DNA from: Fratercula arctica
Taxonomy: Eukaryota; Chordata; Aves; Charadriiformes; Alcidae
NCBI GenBank assembly: GCA_947846985.1
Contig: CANTUZ010000005.1
Span: 12,022,001 to 12,086,000 of the forward strand
Reading direction: 5' to 3'
DNA: 64,000 nt
Shown here: positions 51,735 to 63,892 of the stretch, piece by piece
Numbering within the stretch: position 1 is the stretch's first letter
Layout of the letters: every line of letters begins with the position of its first letter
Translations under genes and position numbers: made by a program
Notes under the pieces: generated by a model
Database searches by the model: none
What the model was told of the DNA's origin: nothing
Seen by the model: only the letters and a program-made list of their open reading frames with translations

Positions 51735-53320
51735 TTCAGAAATAATCTGAGATGCTGTTTTGCAGGATGAAGAGTCTGACTCACTGAATTCAGAAGTCCA
51801 TGGGCCCCGATGGGATGCACCCAAGAGTGCTGAGGGAGCTGGCAGAAGTCATTGCTGGGCCACTCTCCATCATCTTTGAAAGGTCCTGAAGAACAGGCGA
51901 AGTGCCTGAGGACTGGAGGAAAGCCAATGTCACTCCAGTCTTCAAAAAGGGCAAGAAGGAGGAGCTGGGGAACTACAGGCCAGTCAGCCTCACCTCCATC
52001 CCTGGAAAGATGATGGAACAGCTCGTTCTGGGCATCATCTCAAGGCACATGGAGGAAAAGAAAGCTATCAGAAGTACTCAGCATGGATTCACCAAGGGGA
52101 AATCATGTCTGACTAATCTGATAGCCTTCTATGATGGCATGACTGGATGGATAGATGAGGGGAGGGCGGTAGATGTGGTCTACCTTGACTTAAGCAAGGC
52201 ATTCGACACAGTCTCCCACAGCGTCCTCGTAGGGAAGCTTAGGAAGAGTGGGTTAGATGAAAAGACAGTAATGTGGATAGATAACTGGTTGAAAGACAGA
52301 GCTCAGAGGGTCATGATTAGGGGCACAGAGTCTAGTTGGAGGTCAGTGACAAGTGGTGTTCCCCAGGGGTCAGTACTGGGTCCAGTCCTCTTCAGTATAT
52401 TCATCAATGACCTGGATGAGGGGATAGAGTGCACCTTCAGCAAGTTTGTCGATGACACAAAGCTGGGGGGTGGTGGCTGACACACCAGAAGGCTGTGCCG
52501 CCATACAGAGAGACCTGGACAGGTTGGAGAGTTGAGCAGAGAGAAACCTTATGAAATTCAACAAGGGCAAGCGTAGGGTGCTGTACCTGGGGAGGAATAA
52601 CCCCATGCACCAGTACAGGTTGGGGGCTGACCTGCTGGAGAGCAGCTCTGTGGAAAGAGACCTGGGAGTCCTGGTGGACAACGGGATGACCATGAGCCAG
52701 CAATGTGCCCTCGTGGCCAAGAAGGCCAATGGCATCCTGGGGTGCATCAGGAAGAGCGTGGCCAGCAGGTTGAGGGAGGTCATCCTCCCCCTCTACTCTG
52801 CCTTGGTGAGGCCGCACCTGGAGTACTGTGTCCAGTTCTGGGCTCCCCGGTTCAAGAAGGACAGGGAACTGCTGGAAAGGGTGCAGCAAAGGGCTACAAA
52901 GATGATTAGGGGACTGGAACACCTCTCTTATGAAGGAAGGCTGAGGGATTTGGTCCTCTTCAGTCTGGAAAAAAGATGGCTGAGGGAGGATCTTATCAAC
53001 GCTTATAAATACTTAAAGGGTAGATGCCAGGAGGATGAGGCCAGGCTCTTTTCATTGGTGCCTGGGGACAGGACAAGAGGTAATGGGCACAAACTTGAGC
53101 ATAGGAAGTTCCACCTAAACATGAGGAGGAACTTCCTTACTTTGAGGGTGGCAGAGCACTGGAACAGGCTGCCCAGAGAGGTGGTGGAGTCTCCTTCTCT
53201 GGAGACATTCAAAACCTGCCTGGACACATTCCCGTGTAACCTGCTCTAGGTGACCCTGCTGTGGCAGGGGGGTTGCATTAGATGATCTCCACAGGTCCCT
53301 TCCAACCCTATGATTCTAGA
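51735..53320 (+). pseudogene. CR1 LINE, longest copy, broken reverse transcriptase
   Basis: Plus-strand CR1 copy of about 1.55 kb covering most of the ORF2 reverse transcriptase. Motifs in order are [96 protein letters not shown] and FVDDTKLGG at 52445-52465. The last is the FADD catalytic box with Ala replaced by Val. The C-terminal region 52551-53249 ends in [19 protein letters not shown]. Visible lesions are TGA for an expected Trp at 51887-51889, a one-base frameshift near 52470 and another TGA for Trp at 52533-52535. The endonuclease domain is missing. The 3' end (CCCTTCCAACCCTATGATTC) shows a shortened CR1 tail. Confidence 0.94.
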
Positions 53321-56300
53321 TTAAAAGAAAGGGACAGCATTGAATCATTGGCCTGTTATCTTTCTATCTGAAATAATTTTTTAATAACTTCAAATTACTC
53401 TATAAAAAATAATAATGATTTCAAAGGAAAAAGGAAGACATTGATTCAGAAGGGCAGGTTTTCCTTTTACACAGATTCCCTAGCAATACAAAACACAAGG
53501 GCACACATGAGAAAAAACTTACAAGCTGACGATTCACTAGCACTGACAGGTGGGTCCTTCTAGGATTATGGTGGCATATACATTATCATCATGCAGCATC
53601 TTTGCAGCATGAACATTAGATAGAAAGGGAAGTATATGGAAGTCATCCTGTCAAAATACCCAGGGCTGGGCTTATTATCTGAACCACCTACTAAATTGAT
53701 GAGTCTAGAGTGTTTTTCCCTTCATCCTTTTTACCTTCACTTTTCCCCCAGCTATTTAAAAACAAAACCCAAACCAACAAATGCATACACCTCCACCAAC
53801 TGCTTCTGTGCTCAAATCTAGACTGGAGGTATTATTAATGAGTTGTGTCAGTTTAATTTGGATTGCAGACTCTAAGAGGCAAGAATAATATCTTTCATCA
53901 TTCTTGTAAGCTCCCCGCTCTTATACTATCCATCCTTCTTATATTATTACTCATAAAATTTTAAGACTGCATGACTGTAGTTCAAGGAAATTTGCACTGA
54001 ATGCTCATTTCTCTACTGAAACAAGTATGCCATTCTCCAAATTCAGATCCAGAGCTTAATTCAGCTAAAAGATACATTTTTTGTTAGAGTTCTTGGGTGG
54101 CTCTTTCATTGCCACTTACTGATATTAACAGGTGCATTTTATCCAACTACTTCATGGCTTCAAACTGGCATATATGAACAGATATTTGCTAAGCTATACA
54201 AGATATACTCAATTCTGTGAGTTAGGGTCTAATGAGTTATGTCAAAAATACATTTCTTTCTCCAGGAGTACCACACAACATGAAACACAGTACTTTGCCA
54301 TATCCCCTTCATAGCTTTGAATGGATCCATTTTTTTTCCATACTCTTCTAGGTGGACTAATCTCATTTCCTCATCCACATTAATTCCTATTACTTCTCTA
54401 TTACTATGCCACTGCAGGACTATTTCTATTTGCAGTTACATACCATGGCTAATGTACATTCTCTATGCTCTACTATATAGAAATTCTAAAGAAATACCTA
54501 AAAGTTATTTTAAATTAATATATCAATATTTCTTGAGATTTTGTTTTCTCTGTTGAAAGATTTAATCCTCTTCACAGCCATACAAATTCAGACTTTGATG
54601 CCAGAAAGGGCCTAAGGGGCAGTTCTGCTAAACAGGATGTAGACTACAGAGCTTCTCCAGATGATTCTCGTATCCAAGCCATAACTTTTAGGCAAACAAA
54701 AGCATGTCTTCCAGAAAATTGCATTTTTCTAATGCTTAAGAAAAAACACAATGCCAATCTGCAATTAGTTATTGACTTGCATGAGCACACAACAGTCACT
54801 TTCAGCCTTCCTACTGCAGCCATCTCACTTGAAAACCAAGCAAAAAATACATCCCTCAAGGGAAGCAGATTTTGCATCCAAATTATTTTTCCAGGCACAT
54901 AAAAAGACAAATCAAGAATTTAAAAGAAACTGAGTCAGCGTTATTTTCCAAGCTTGAACTCCAGTCTGCAGATTTATATAACTACATGCTTTCAGATACA
55001 AGGATAATGAGAAATCCCCTAAAGGAAGTCCCTTGTGAATATCCCAGACAAAAATCCCAGATATTATTATCCAGGGAAGGAGAACTGAAGTCATATGAGG
55101 TATAATTATTGAAGTTTTCTTGCAATTACAGAGAGAACTGAAACTTATCTTCAATAAAGTGAGTTTTGCAATGTCTTTTAAGTAGTGCATAAACTGTAAT
55201 ACTTCCAACAGTGAGAGCCACCCCAGAGATTAGCCGTATTCTTTGTTTTAGATAATACATTCCAAGTTTAGTAGAAACATTTTGCATTCATAAGGAAAAT
55301 AATGACATTTTCAGCCCATAAATTAACTAATTTTTTTACACTTGAAGTGAGATCCCTTATGATGTCTACTTCAGGTAAGGCTTTGAAAGACTTTACTGAC
55401 ATAATAACGAATTAAAAAGGACACTGTTATCATCTGACATTGGCAGAGTGGGTTTTTTTTTTTAAATTAACCCAAAGGACTTGTGAATCTGGAAGAGGGC
55501 TCATGGTTCTTTTGTTGATTTAATGACTTTGCTCAGAGTTTAAGTGTTACTAGGTAATGTGAGTTAATATTAAATGGTAATATATGAACATAATACATAA
55601 TATTACATGGTAATTATATGAACATAATATCATTTCTGATTGAGAAAGGTCAAAAAAATACCTGAAGTGACTAAGTTTTCCAAACTGGAGCACATGAACC
55701 TTTCTTTTCCTTGAGGCTTACAAAATCTAAGAAGATAACATAAGACCACCAAGATTGGAATTTTACATCTGTTCATTGTATTCTACACTCTACTTCGTGG
55801 CAGCGATTCTAGGTTGAGTCCTGCATTACCCGGTCAGGCAAAACTTTTCCCCAGAAACTGGCAGACAAACAAGTGTGTCTCACAGCTGTTCAGCATTATA
55901 GTTAAGAAATGGATTCGTGCCTTAAATAATGCAAGGGCATCTCTCTCACAGAATTCATGTACTACTCAGTATGGAATACTGCTGTCATCTCATGAATCAT
56001 TTCACATTACAGGATTCACGTGTCTTAACTTTTCTATGTGAAAAAAGACATTTTCCTATGCCAAAGTTACATAAAATGATAGTTTAGCATGCAAACTATT
56101 CAAGGGTCAGAAAATTACCAAGGTATCATTCCTTGTTCAACAGTAACTCTGTGTTCATTTATTAGATCTGCTCTCATAGGACCCCAAACTCCTTAGTTTC
56201 ACAATACATGAGGCAGTGGCTGTGCAGGCCAGTTCTCTGGGTCCATTATCACTTTCTGCCTTAGCTGGTATCTGTAAAATATAAACAGTCCTCCATATGA

Positions 56301-57795
56301 GAACTGGAGTCTACTACAATGAGCTATGTAGAGGACTCACTCACTGAGTCTTAACTAACCTCAGCATATTCCCCAAATAATCCCTGAATTGTTGAGACAG
56401 GTCATTGAATTTATTACTGCGAGAAGGTTAAGTTACTTATTATTTGATACTTTAACTCTGTCTTGCGGACAGAGATGTCTAGGGAAATGTTTGTACCCAG
56501 AAAATATAGAAAAGCATACACAGTTTATTGTAGAAAAGAAAAAAGAAGCCCGTGAAAGACGAGAAGGAAGTAGATAGAAGGGACATGCTGAAACCACCAC
56601 TAAACAGACCTTGGAACAGCCACCTAGAGAGAGACTACCAAGTTCATGGTCCTTGTCTCCAGAAAGCAATGACTGCCTGATTAGAAAAAAAGTATTTCTG
56701 AAACCCGCACCTTCATATATGTCCAGGGTCAATGAGAAGCCAAAGAATAGCTTTATGAGCTATGACATCAGGAGATCGTATGCGACGGTGTTCTCCCCGT
56801 CCCCAGCCTAACCTTTTCCTGTAACCCTGCTTGAGTGATAACCATCAGTAACTGTTGTGATGGATGCATCCGGTCAAAGTGGATTCAGGGGAAACAGATA
56901 ACAACACAATAGCCAAGGGCTAATTCATGGCAATGCATTCACCTAAACACAGTGCTGGTCAATATCCGACTTAAGCCAAATTTGGAAGAAACTAACACCT
57001 ACAGTCAGTATGCAAATATGACTACCAGTCAATAATCTTACCCATAAATAATAAGTAGCCCAAGAGCCCTTTGAGCTCTCCTGCATGGCAGCAGGCTGCA
57101 CACCAGGATCTCCCCTTGAGTAAGGACGCCTCTCAAGATTACTTCTCAAGGTTGAGAGATTCCTTGCTGCAATAGATTCTTGGTAAGTGATTAAAGGCAT
57201 GCTAAACTTTGAAATCTTAGCTAAATGACATAAAGGATTGATTGGACATATGTAATACTTTAGATATAAACCATTGACCAAGTCTGGGACTAGGATTGGA
57301 TCCAGCTGCACCTAGACTCCTCTCTGAGAAGGAGTTTAGAAAGCAAGAGGGTCCTTTCTGAACCTCATGACTCAGCGGAATGGTCTCCCTCACAGTTTTG
57401 TCTGATCCTGTCCTCTACGCAGTAAATAACCAAGCGTACCTGGCATTAAATCTTGTTAAACCACTGTCACATTTACTATCAAACTTTGTAAAATCACTGT
57501 TTTATATCAATAAATATATTGCTGCTTCTCTCTTACAAATTAAGTGCATCACTCCATCCACGACACCATAGCAGAAGATATTTGGCCAAATCATGCCCGT
57601 TTTCACTGGTATCTCTGTGTCTGTGGTTATCAGATCCATCCTACCGCTAGAACACCATGGCTTTACCAAGGCCAGAAGTCTTGAAAATTTGCTATATTTG
57701 TTTTGTCCAGATATTGCGCTGAGTTATTTCAAAGAGACACTGTGTTTCTAATTCCTCGTCTTTCACAAAAATGTAAATGTCAAACAAGTAACTTC
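53321..57795. other. Noncoding, no supported gene
   Basis: 4.5 kb of AT-rich sequence. Short frames (up to 122 codons at 56943-57311 minus) have no recognisable domain. It includes an imperfect 33-bp-period duplication at 55574-55629. Confidence 0.5.
55574..55629. repeat. Imperfect tandem duplication, period 33 bp
   Basis: ATGGTAATATATGAACATAA (from 55574) recurs as ATGGTAATTATATGAACATA (from 55607), separated by a similar AT-rich spacer. Two copies only. Confidence 0.7.
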
Positions 57796-57980
57796 TGTGT
57801 GTATATATATATGATATATGTGTATATATCATATAAACACGTGTACATATGTATATCATATACACATACATATATACGTGTATATATATCATACGTATAT
57901 GTATATATATGTATATATATCATATGTATATATACATATATACACATATATACATGTATATCTCTATATATCATAATATA
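57796..57980. repeat. TA/TG/CA-rich microsatellite
   Basis: About 185 bp of TATATA, TGTATA, CATATA and short ACAC units, close to self-complementary over its length. The frames across it (57703-57984 plus, 57692-57974 minus) give Tyr-Ile repeats and are spurious. The composition predicts easy strand opening and length instability. Confidence 0.9.
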
Positions 57981-60694
57981 CTGATCATGATAAACTGAAA
58001 AAAGAATAATTTTTTAGGCTTTTCTCATTGGACTAAGAAGTCAGACTAATAAGTTCGGGGGGTTTTTTACCTATTTCAGGGAAATCTATTACTGTGATTT
58101 CTTAAGCCATCTCCAGAGCAGTCTAAAACAAAATTGTTCCTTCTCACATGTTTTCATGACCATGTACACAACTGTTACTCAGCTGAGATAAAAGTGTAGA
58201 ATAAAAGAGTTAGAGGATGTCACTAACATGTTCTGTGAAGTAGGTTAAAAACCCCAAAATATGGTAGCAATATATTTAACTCCTTCCTTCTACATTTTGA
58301 TTCAGCTGATTAAATCATGTACATGGCCGTGAAAACACAGGTTGAAATAATCTTCACTTTCTTTTTGTCACTTGAAAACCTGAAGCAGACATCTTGGGAC
58401 AAGTTAGTAAATGGTTAATTTAATGCATAGCAGCAGTATTAAGTCACTATCTCCAAAAAAGGTTCCTATCTTTTTTATTTCACCTGAATAATGGCTCTGA
58501 TTTCACAATTTACTACATCATAAAAGCACCAATGCAGAAGCAGCAGTATAGAACTGTGACATAGTTTTATACACATATTAAATTTAATACAGCTTAAAAC
58601 CCTACGTTGTACTACAGTAGTATTTCATTACTTCTAAATTAATTGTCCAACCAGGAAGTCATAGGTCCTAAACTAAACTTTCGTAATAAGTACAAAATAA
58701 CAGTATCAACAGTACAAGCCTACTAGCGACAAGCAGCTGTGCATCTGCAAAGATTAAAGAATCTTTGCCCTCCTTAAGCCTTTTCCTTGGAAGTAGTCAT
58801 AATCACAGACTTTGAAGACAAATACGATTACTTCAGAGAGCTTAAAAAAGAAAAAGAGAGAGAGAGAGAAAGACTTCTGGGAAAAAAAAAAGAAACAGGA
58901 AAAGATGAGGTTCTCACAATAGGGCAGCAAATTGGATGTATTAATTTGTCTTCATGTACTTAAATACTTAAATTAATCTTGTACTTCCGTACTCATCAGA
59001 GATTCAGGAAAAAGTCTGAATGGCTGTGGGCCAACATCTCCTCTTTCTCTTACCTAGGATGAGACAACTAGAAGCACAAATAATGGGGTCATCACCCTAT
59101 TAAGATCAGCAGCACAGCTCTGTACAGCTTGCTGTTGGGGCAGTAATTCAGTAGATTAGAGTTCCGGAAGTTTACTAGGTGTAAAGGAATGAGAAGAAAA
59201 AAACCCAAAGTGGAAACTTGCGCTATTTTTTTTTGTCTTCTTGTGCATATAACAGAAAATTCTTTTAAAGTTTGATATAAGTCAAACATAGGCAAAAAAC
59301 AGATATTGATCAGTCACTAATCTTATCCTTTCTCTCCAATCTCCTCACAAAGCAGCATCTTCTCAGTAATTTAGCAGGCTCTCAACTTGCAAGAATGGAA
59401 AAAAAAAACAATGCAACCAACAGCTCCTAGAAACACAATGGTCATCCCTCAGTACCTAATTGAGATACCATTTTTAAAGGCCAGACCAAGGAGAAAGAAA
59501 ATTACTACAAACAGAAGCATGAGAATATACACAAATTTAAAAAATGGACTCCTAAGTAACAACTACCCCATTGCCCTAATGACACTTACCTTTTATATAC
59601 GTCTTAGTCTTGGAGCAGGCTCAACTGGAGAGGATTTATGACTAAGCTAATTCTGCTGCTCCCAGAGCAGGACATCTTAATTGTAGTCACTAGCAGCAAT
59701 ATAGAGAGTCACCCAATCCCCTGCCTTCTTTCCAGGAGAGCTAGGCTTTAGAATAATATAAGACTAGAAGATACCCACTACTATGTCACACCAGCAGTGA
59801 CAATTACAAATAAATCATTTGACAAACACTGGTCAATGCTTTGTTTTTCTCTCTCATACTACACCTTTTCCTTCTACCACACCAGCACTGTTCTCCAGTT
59901 TCTATGACAGTGCACTGTCTCCTGCAGCTGTACCTGCAGGTGGCCTCACCCCAGCTGTGTGCCATCATACCTAACTCCTTACACCTGGGGCACTCTTAAC
60001 TCTCCTCTTTCCCCCCTGCTTCATAAGTTACTTTTGGAGGTCTCTGCAGTTTGCAATCCATGTTGTTAATCTGAGTTGTTTTACTATAATGAGAGAGGTG
60101 CATAGGGAAGTTTTCCTGCGTTCAGACAGTAGCGTGAGACACCTTACAAAACTCTTTCTTTGGGGAGACTGAGGACCGAAATTTTTTTTCATGTCTGCTC
60201 TAACAAAGAGCTTGCTGCTTTTAAGAACCTCCCAACTTCTGAATTTAAGTGGGTAGGTCAGTACAAGAAACCCATTAGTGATTTATGTTCCCTTCTGCTA
60301 GATTTTACTGAAAAGAAATAATATAAGTATGAAGGTCAGGTTCATTAGAGTCTAAAGCTAGAAGGGGCTGAAAAGCAAGAATGTGTTGTATGTGGATAGA
60401 ATTGTTTTGGCTCCTAAAGTTAATTACCATTGCTCTCCCTGAAATCCTTTTAAAAATATCATATGCCACTGTAATCCCTAGATTTTTATTAAAGAATTTT
60501 ATTTGAGGTCTGCAGTCGAAAGATAATGGCAAATCTAACTACAAAATACTACTGAACAGAGCCGCTTTTGTTTGTCTGTCTATATACGATGATTTTCCTG
60601 GGAAAATATTTTTTCAAGATTATTTAATGTTTTCTGATTCCAGTAGTTAAAAAAAAACAGGGGGAGGCACTGGCTTACATGTGATATTTTAGTT
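57981..60694. other. Noncoding, no supported gene
   Basis: 2.7 kb of AT-rich sequence. A short (GA)n run lies at about 58855-58869 and an A-rich run at about 58880. The frame at 59387-59641 has a light C-rich, G-poor composition that made me consider mitochondrial origin, but no convincing match was found. No other structure recognised. Confidence 0.45.
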
Positions 60695-60843
60695 TGTATT
60701 GGGTTTCCATGGCAAGGCTTTGGTAGTAGAGGGGCTACAGGGTGACTTCTGTGAGAAGATGCCAGAAGCTTCCCCTATGTCTGACAGAGCCACTGGCCAA
60801 GGCTGAGCCAGTTGGCGATGGTGGTAGCACCTCTGTGATAACA

Positions 60844-60850
60844 TATATAA
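60844..60850 (+). promoter_or_regulatory. TATA box of the 60.7-kb LTR
   Basis: TATATAA lies within AACATATATAAGAAGGGG, about 150 bp from the left LTR end. It is the only TATA-type element in the otherwise G-rich LTR body and is in the expected place for a U3 promoter. Transcription would run to the right. Confidence 0.5.
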
Positions 60851-61120
60851 GAAGGGGAAAAAATTGCTGCACAACAGCAGCTAGAGAGAAGAGTGAGAAT
60901 ATGTGAGAGAAACAACTCTGCAGACATCGAGGTCAGTGGAGAAGGAGGGGGAGGAGTGCTCCAGACTCTCCTGCAGCCTATGGTGAAGACCATGGTCAGG
61001 CAGGCTTTACCCCTGCAACCCATGCAGGTCAATGATAGATCAGATATCCACCTGCATCCCACAGAGGATCCCATGCCAGAGCAGGTGGATGCTCAAAGTA
61101 TGCGGTGACCCTGTGGAGAG

Positions 61121-61300
61121 CCCATGCTGGAGCACGTTTGCTGGCAGGACTTGTGACTCCATGGGGGACCCATGCTGGAGTAGTCTGTTCCTGAAGGACT
61201 GCACCCCATGGAAGTGACCAATGGTGGAGCCCATGGGAAGGACCCACACTGGGGAAGTTTGTGCAGAACTGTCTTCCATGGGTGGGACACCATGCTGGAG
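61121..61300 (+). repeat. Imperfect tandem repeats inside the LTR
   Basis: The heads CCCATGCTGG (61121), CCCATGCTGG (61169), CCAATGGTGG (61218), CCCACACTGG (61243) and ACCATGCTGG (about 61289) are spaced 48, 49, 25 and about 46 bp apart. Shared wording such as GGACTG…CCATGG lies between them. The fourth interval is about half a unit, suggesting a deletion. Confidence 0.75.
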
Positions 61301-61509
61301 CATGGGAAGAGTGGGAGGAGGAAGGAGCAGCAGAGACAACGTGTGATGAACTGATAGCAACCCCCATTTCCCATCCACCTGCGCCACTCAGGCAGAGGAG
61401 GTAGAGAAATCAGGAGTGAAAGTGAGCCCAGGAAGAAGGGAGGGGTGGGGGAAAGGTGTTTTACGATTTGGTTTTATTTCTCATTAACCTACTCTGACTT
61501 TTGACTGGC

Positions 61510-61515
61510 AATAAA
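61510..61515 (+). terminator. Poly(A) signal of the 60.7-kb LTR
   Basis: AATAAA lies after TTGACTGGC, about 170 bp before the right LTR end and followed by T-rich sequence. It fits the R-U5 boundary of a retroviral LTR. Confidence 0.5.
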
Positions 61516-61685
61516 TTAAATTAATTTCTCTGATTCCAGTCTGTTTTGCCTGTGACAGTAATTGGTGAGTAATCTCCCTGTCCTTATCTCAACCCACCAG
61601 CCTTTTGTTCTGTCCACTTGAGGAAGGGAGTGATAGAGCAGCTTGGTGGACACCTGGGGGTCCAGCCAAGGTCAATCCGCCATAC

Positions 61686-63513
61686 GACTCCAACAGAACT
61701 AAACTGACTTGAGGGCAGTTAAATGTGTGAAGTCCCTCCTTTTTTTTTGGAACAGAAACTACTGCTTTGCTTTAGCCTCTAAATTTTTATGAGGCACAAA
61801 TACCAAAAATGTAACAACACACTACAATAGTGTAATTAACTCTCAGGCTGACAAGGGAGTAAGAGACAAAGCACTGTTTGGCTGACAAAATGACCAAATG
61901 ATGATCTATTGGTATGAATTCAGTGTGCAGGCCAACAAAGATTTAGCGGAATGTAAGGTTAAGGAAAGATTAATGTGTAACAGTATTTAGACAGACATAT
62001 GCTGTTTGTCACTGTAAGACTGAGCAATTATTTTCAAAATGAAAACATTCTGTATGTCATACCTTTTTACCAGAATCTCAAGAAGTTCCTAAGATGAACA
62101 TGTATATTTTAATCTTAGTTGAACAGAAACTTTGAAAAAGAAATAAAAATAAGGGAATACAAAGATTAACTTTTAAATTTATTCATACAACACATTTGAG
62201 GAGACACATTCAGCAATAATAACATAACTTCCTGATTGAAGAATATATTTTCTCATTGTCCATTTTGATGACACAACAGTTAATTAATGTGGGGGGCTAA
62301 AGCTTCTGTATGACTTCAGTTGTGTTGGCACCAAGTTTATGTGCATGTATTTCCTAGCTCATCAGGTGCATGAAAACAAGTCAAGGAGGGAATGTGCATT
62401 ATAAGTTGCATAAAACATTATGTGGAAACCCAACATTAATACAATACAAATGCTTACTGAGAGGGTAGAAAATGGGTGAAATATCATTATTACATTTTAA
62501 GACTCCCTGATGAAGAGGGATGGATAATATTGAAGAGCAAAAACTATACCTCAGTTGTTGGGGTTTTTTGTTACTGTTCTATATTTGTGGTCTTCCAATA
62601 TTGTGGGAAAACAATTATGCCTGTTGTTTGTAGTAACAGGAGTGTTTGCTACATCCATACAAAAGTGGTGTTCTCCGTTTTGCAGGTAGAATGCAGTGTC
62701 AGCCCTCCTGCTAGACTGCTTCTTATCGAGGTAACGTTTTTTTTGTAAATGCAAAATAAAAAAAAATGACATTCAATACTTTGTGACTATCTCTTCAGAA
62801 GAAATTAAGAAGGTGGTGAATGTGTTGATTTAGCATAACTTGCCTTCATTCGTTATAGTAGCGGAAGAGCTTCACTATGCACTGTGAACTCGTTTGCTGA
62901 ACATAAGCTCCTGAGTCACTCTATTTTTGTGCCTAATGCAGCAGTAAGTTCTCCATTGGCAGTTAGTCTGTGTACATTACACACTGAAGAGACAAAATCA
63001 ACCCAGTTATAAGCAAATAAAATTCCGTTGATACTAGTGAAATTATCCAAGTGCTAAGTTTGCTACCTAGTAATTCTTTACCATGTTGGTCAGCAGAAAA
63101 TAGTACTTGCTTTCTAATAAGGCTGATTACAGGCCGTTTTCATTTTTTTTTTTTTTTAGTTTATTTGCTGTTGCCATGCTTTTTCAAATGTTTTAGCATA
63201 ATCACTATGAGATGTTACATAGACTTGTTACAGAACGTTACTGGCTTTGGGAAAGATTATATATTACATTTAGAGTTACATATATATATATGTATCTGTA
63301 TGTTCTTTCTTTCCTCTTGTTATAAGATGTTTACAGTGAATCATTTTCTTCCTCAGGCCATTTTCTGTGAAATAAAGTTGTCCATAAGCAAAAAGCACCC
63401 CATGATTCCCTTTGACTATAGTAAATATTAGTTTAGATAAGCTTTGCTGCTGATACAAATCATCAAACCTGTACTGGCTTTTTATTTGCTTTGAAGACTG
63501 AATATACCACAAG
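61686..63513. other. Noncoding, no supported gene
   Basis: 1.8 kb of AT-rich sequence with short domain-free frames (up to 126 codons at 63051-63431, running through a T-rich tract near 63147-63159). Nothing else recognised. Confidence 0.5.
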
Positions 63514-63590
63514 GAATCATAGACTGGCTTGCTTGGAAGGGACCTTAAAGATCATCTGGTTCCAACTCCCCTGCCATGGGTAGGGAAACA
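63514..63590 (-). mobile_element. CR1 3' tail fragment, minus orientation
   Basis: AATCATAGACTGGCTTGCTT followed by GGAAGGGACCTTAAAGATCA and TTCCAACTCCCCTGCCATGG is the reverse complement of a CR1 3' UTR end. Only about 75 bp is present, and it abuts a second CR1 piece in the opposite orientation. Confidence 0.85.
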
Positions 63591-63599
63591 TTCCGCTGT

Positions 63600-63892
63600 A
63601 ACAAGTGACATGAGAAGAGGAAATGGCCTCAAGTTGCACCAGGGGAGGTTTACACTGGATATTAGAAAAAATTTCTTGACCAAAATGGTTATCAAGCAAT
63701 GTAACAGGCCACCCAGGGAAGTTGTTGAGTCGCTATCCCTGGAGGTATATGAAAGGTGTGTAGATGTAGCACTTAGAGAACTTAGGGGCATGGTTTAATG
63801 GTGGACTTGGCAGTGTTACGTTTACGGTTGGACTCGATGATCTTAAAGGTTTTTTCTGACCTAAATGATTCTATGGTTCTATGATTCTATGA
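63600..63892 (+). pseudogene. CR1 3' end, plus orientation
   Basis: This encodes the last residues of CR1 ORF2 (RGNGLKLHQGRFTLDIRKNF … NRPPREVVESLSLEVYERC), a stop at 63796-63798, then the 3' UTR (GGTTGGACTCGATGATCTTA) and three ATTCTATG-type tail repeats ending at about 63892. It is severely 5'-truncated. Together with the minus-oriented tail to its left it forms an inverted-repeat structure of about 380 bp. Confidence 0.9.

Larger units (their letters stand above)
60695..61685 (+). mobile_element. Endogenous retrovirus LTR, probably solo
   Basis: About 1 kb beginning TGTATTGGGTTTCCATGGCA and ending near TCCAGCCAAGGTCAATCCGC. I recognise the wording (GGCGATGGTGGTAGCACCTC, GACAACGTGTGATGAACTGA, GGTGTTTTACGATTTGGTTT) as a long LTR family common in birds. 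Promoter and 3' processing signals are in order: TATATAA at 60844-60850 and AATAAA at 61510-61515. The 61121-61300 part is built of 25-49 bp imperfect repeats headed by CCCATGCTGGAG. No retroviral coding sequence flanks it, so it is probably a solo LTR, but no target-site duplication was confirmed. Several overlapping minus-strand frames (61029-61387) come from the internal repeats and are not genes. Confidence 0.75.

Noticed and set aside
52303..52922. Minus-strand frames of 60, 137 and 161 codons
   Set aside because: Antisense shadows of the plus-strand CR1 copy.
57692..57984. Frames rich in Tyr and Ile on both strands
   Set aside because: Translation of a TA/TG microsatellite; no unique sequence outside it.
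59387..59641. Possible nuclear copy of mitochondrial DNA, from its C-rich, G-poor wording
   Set aside because: No convincing alignment to any remembered avian mitochondrial protein could be made; similarity limited to composition.
61029..61387. Several overlapping frames of about 100 codons on the minus strand
   Set aside because: They lie in the imperfect repeats of an LTR and on the strand opposite to its transcription.
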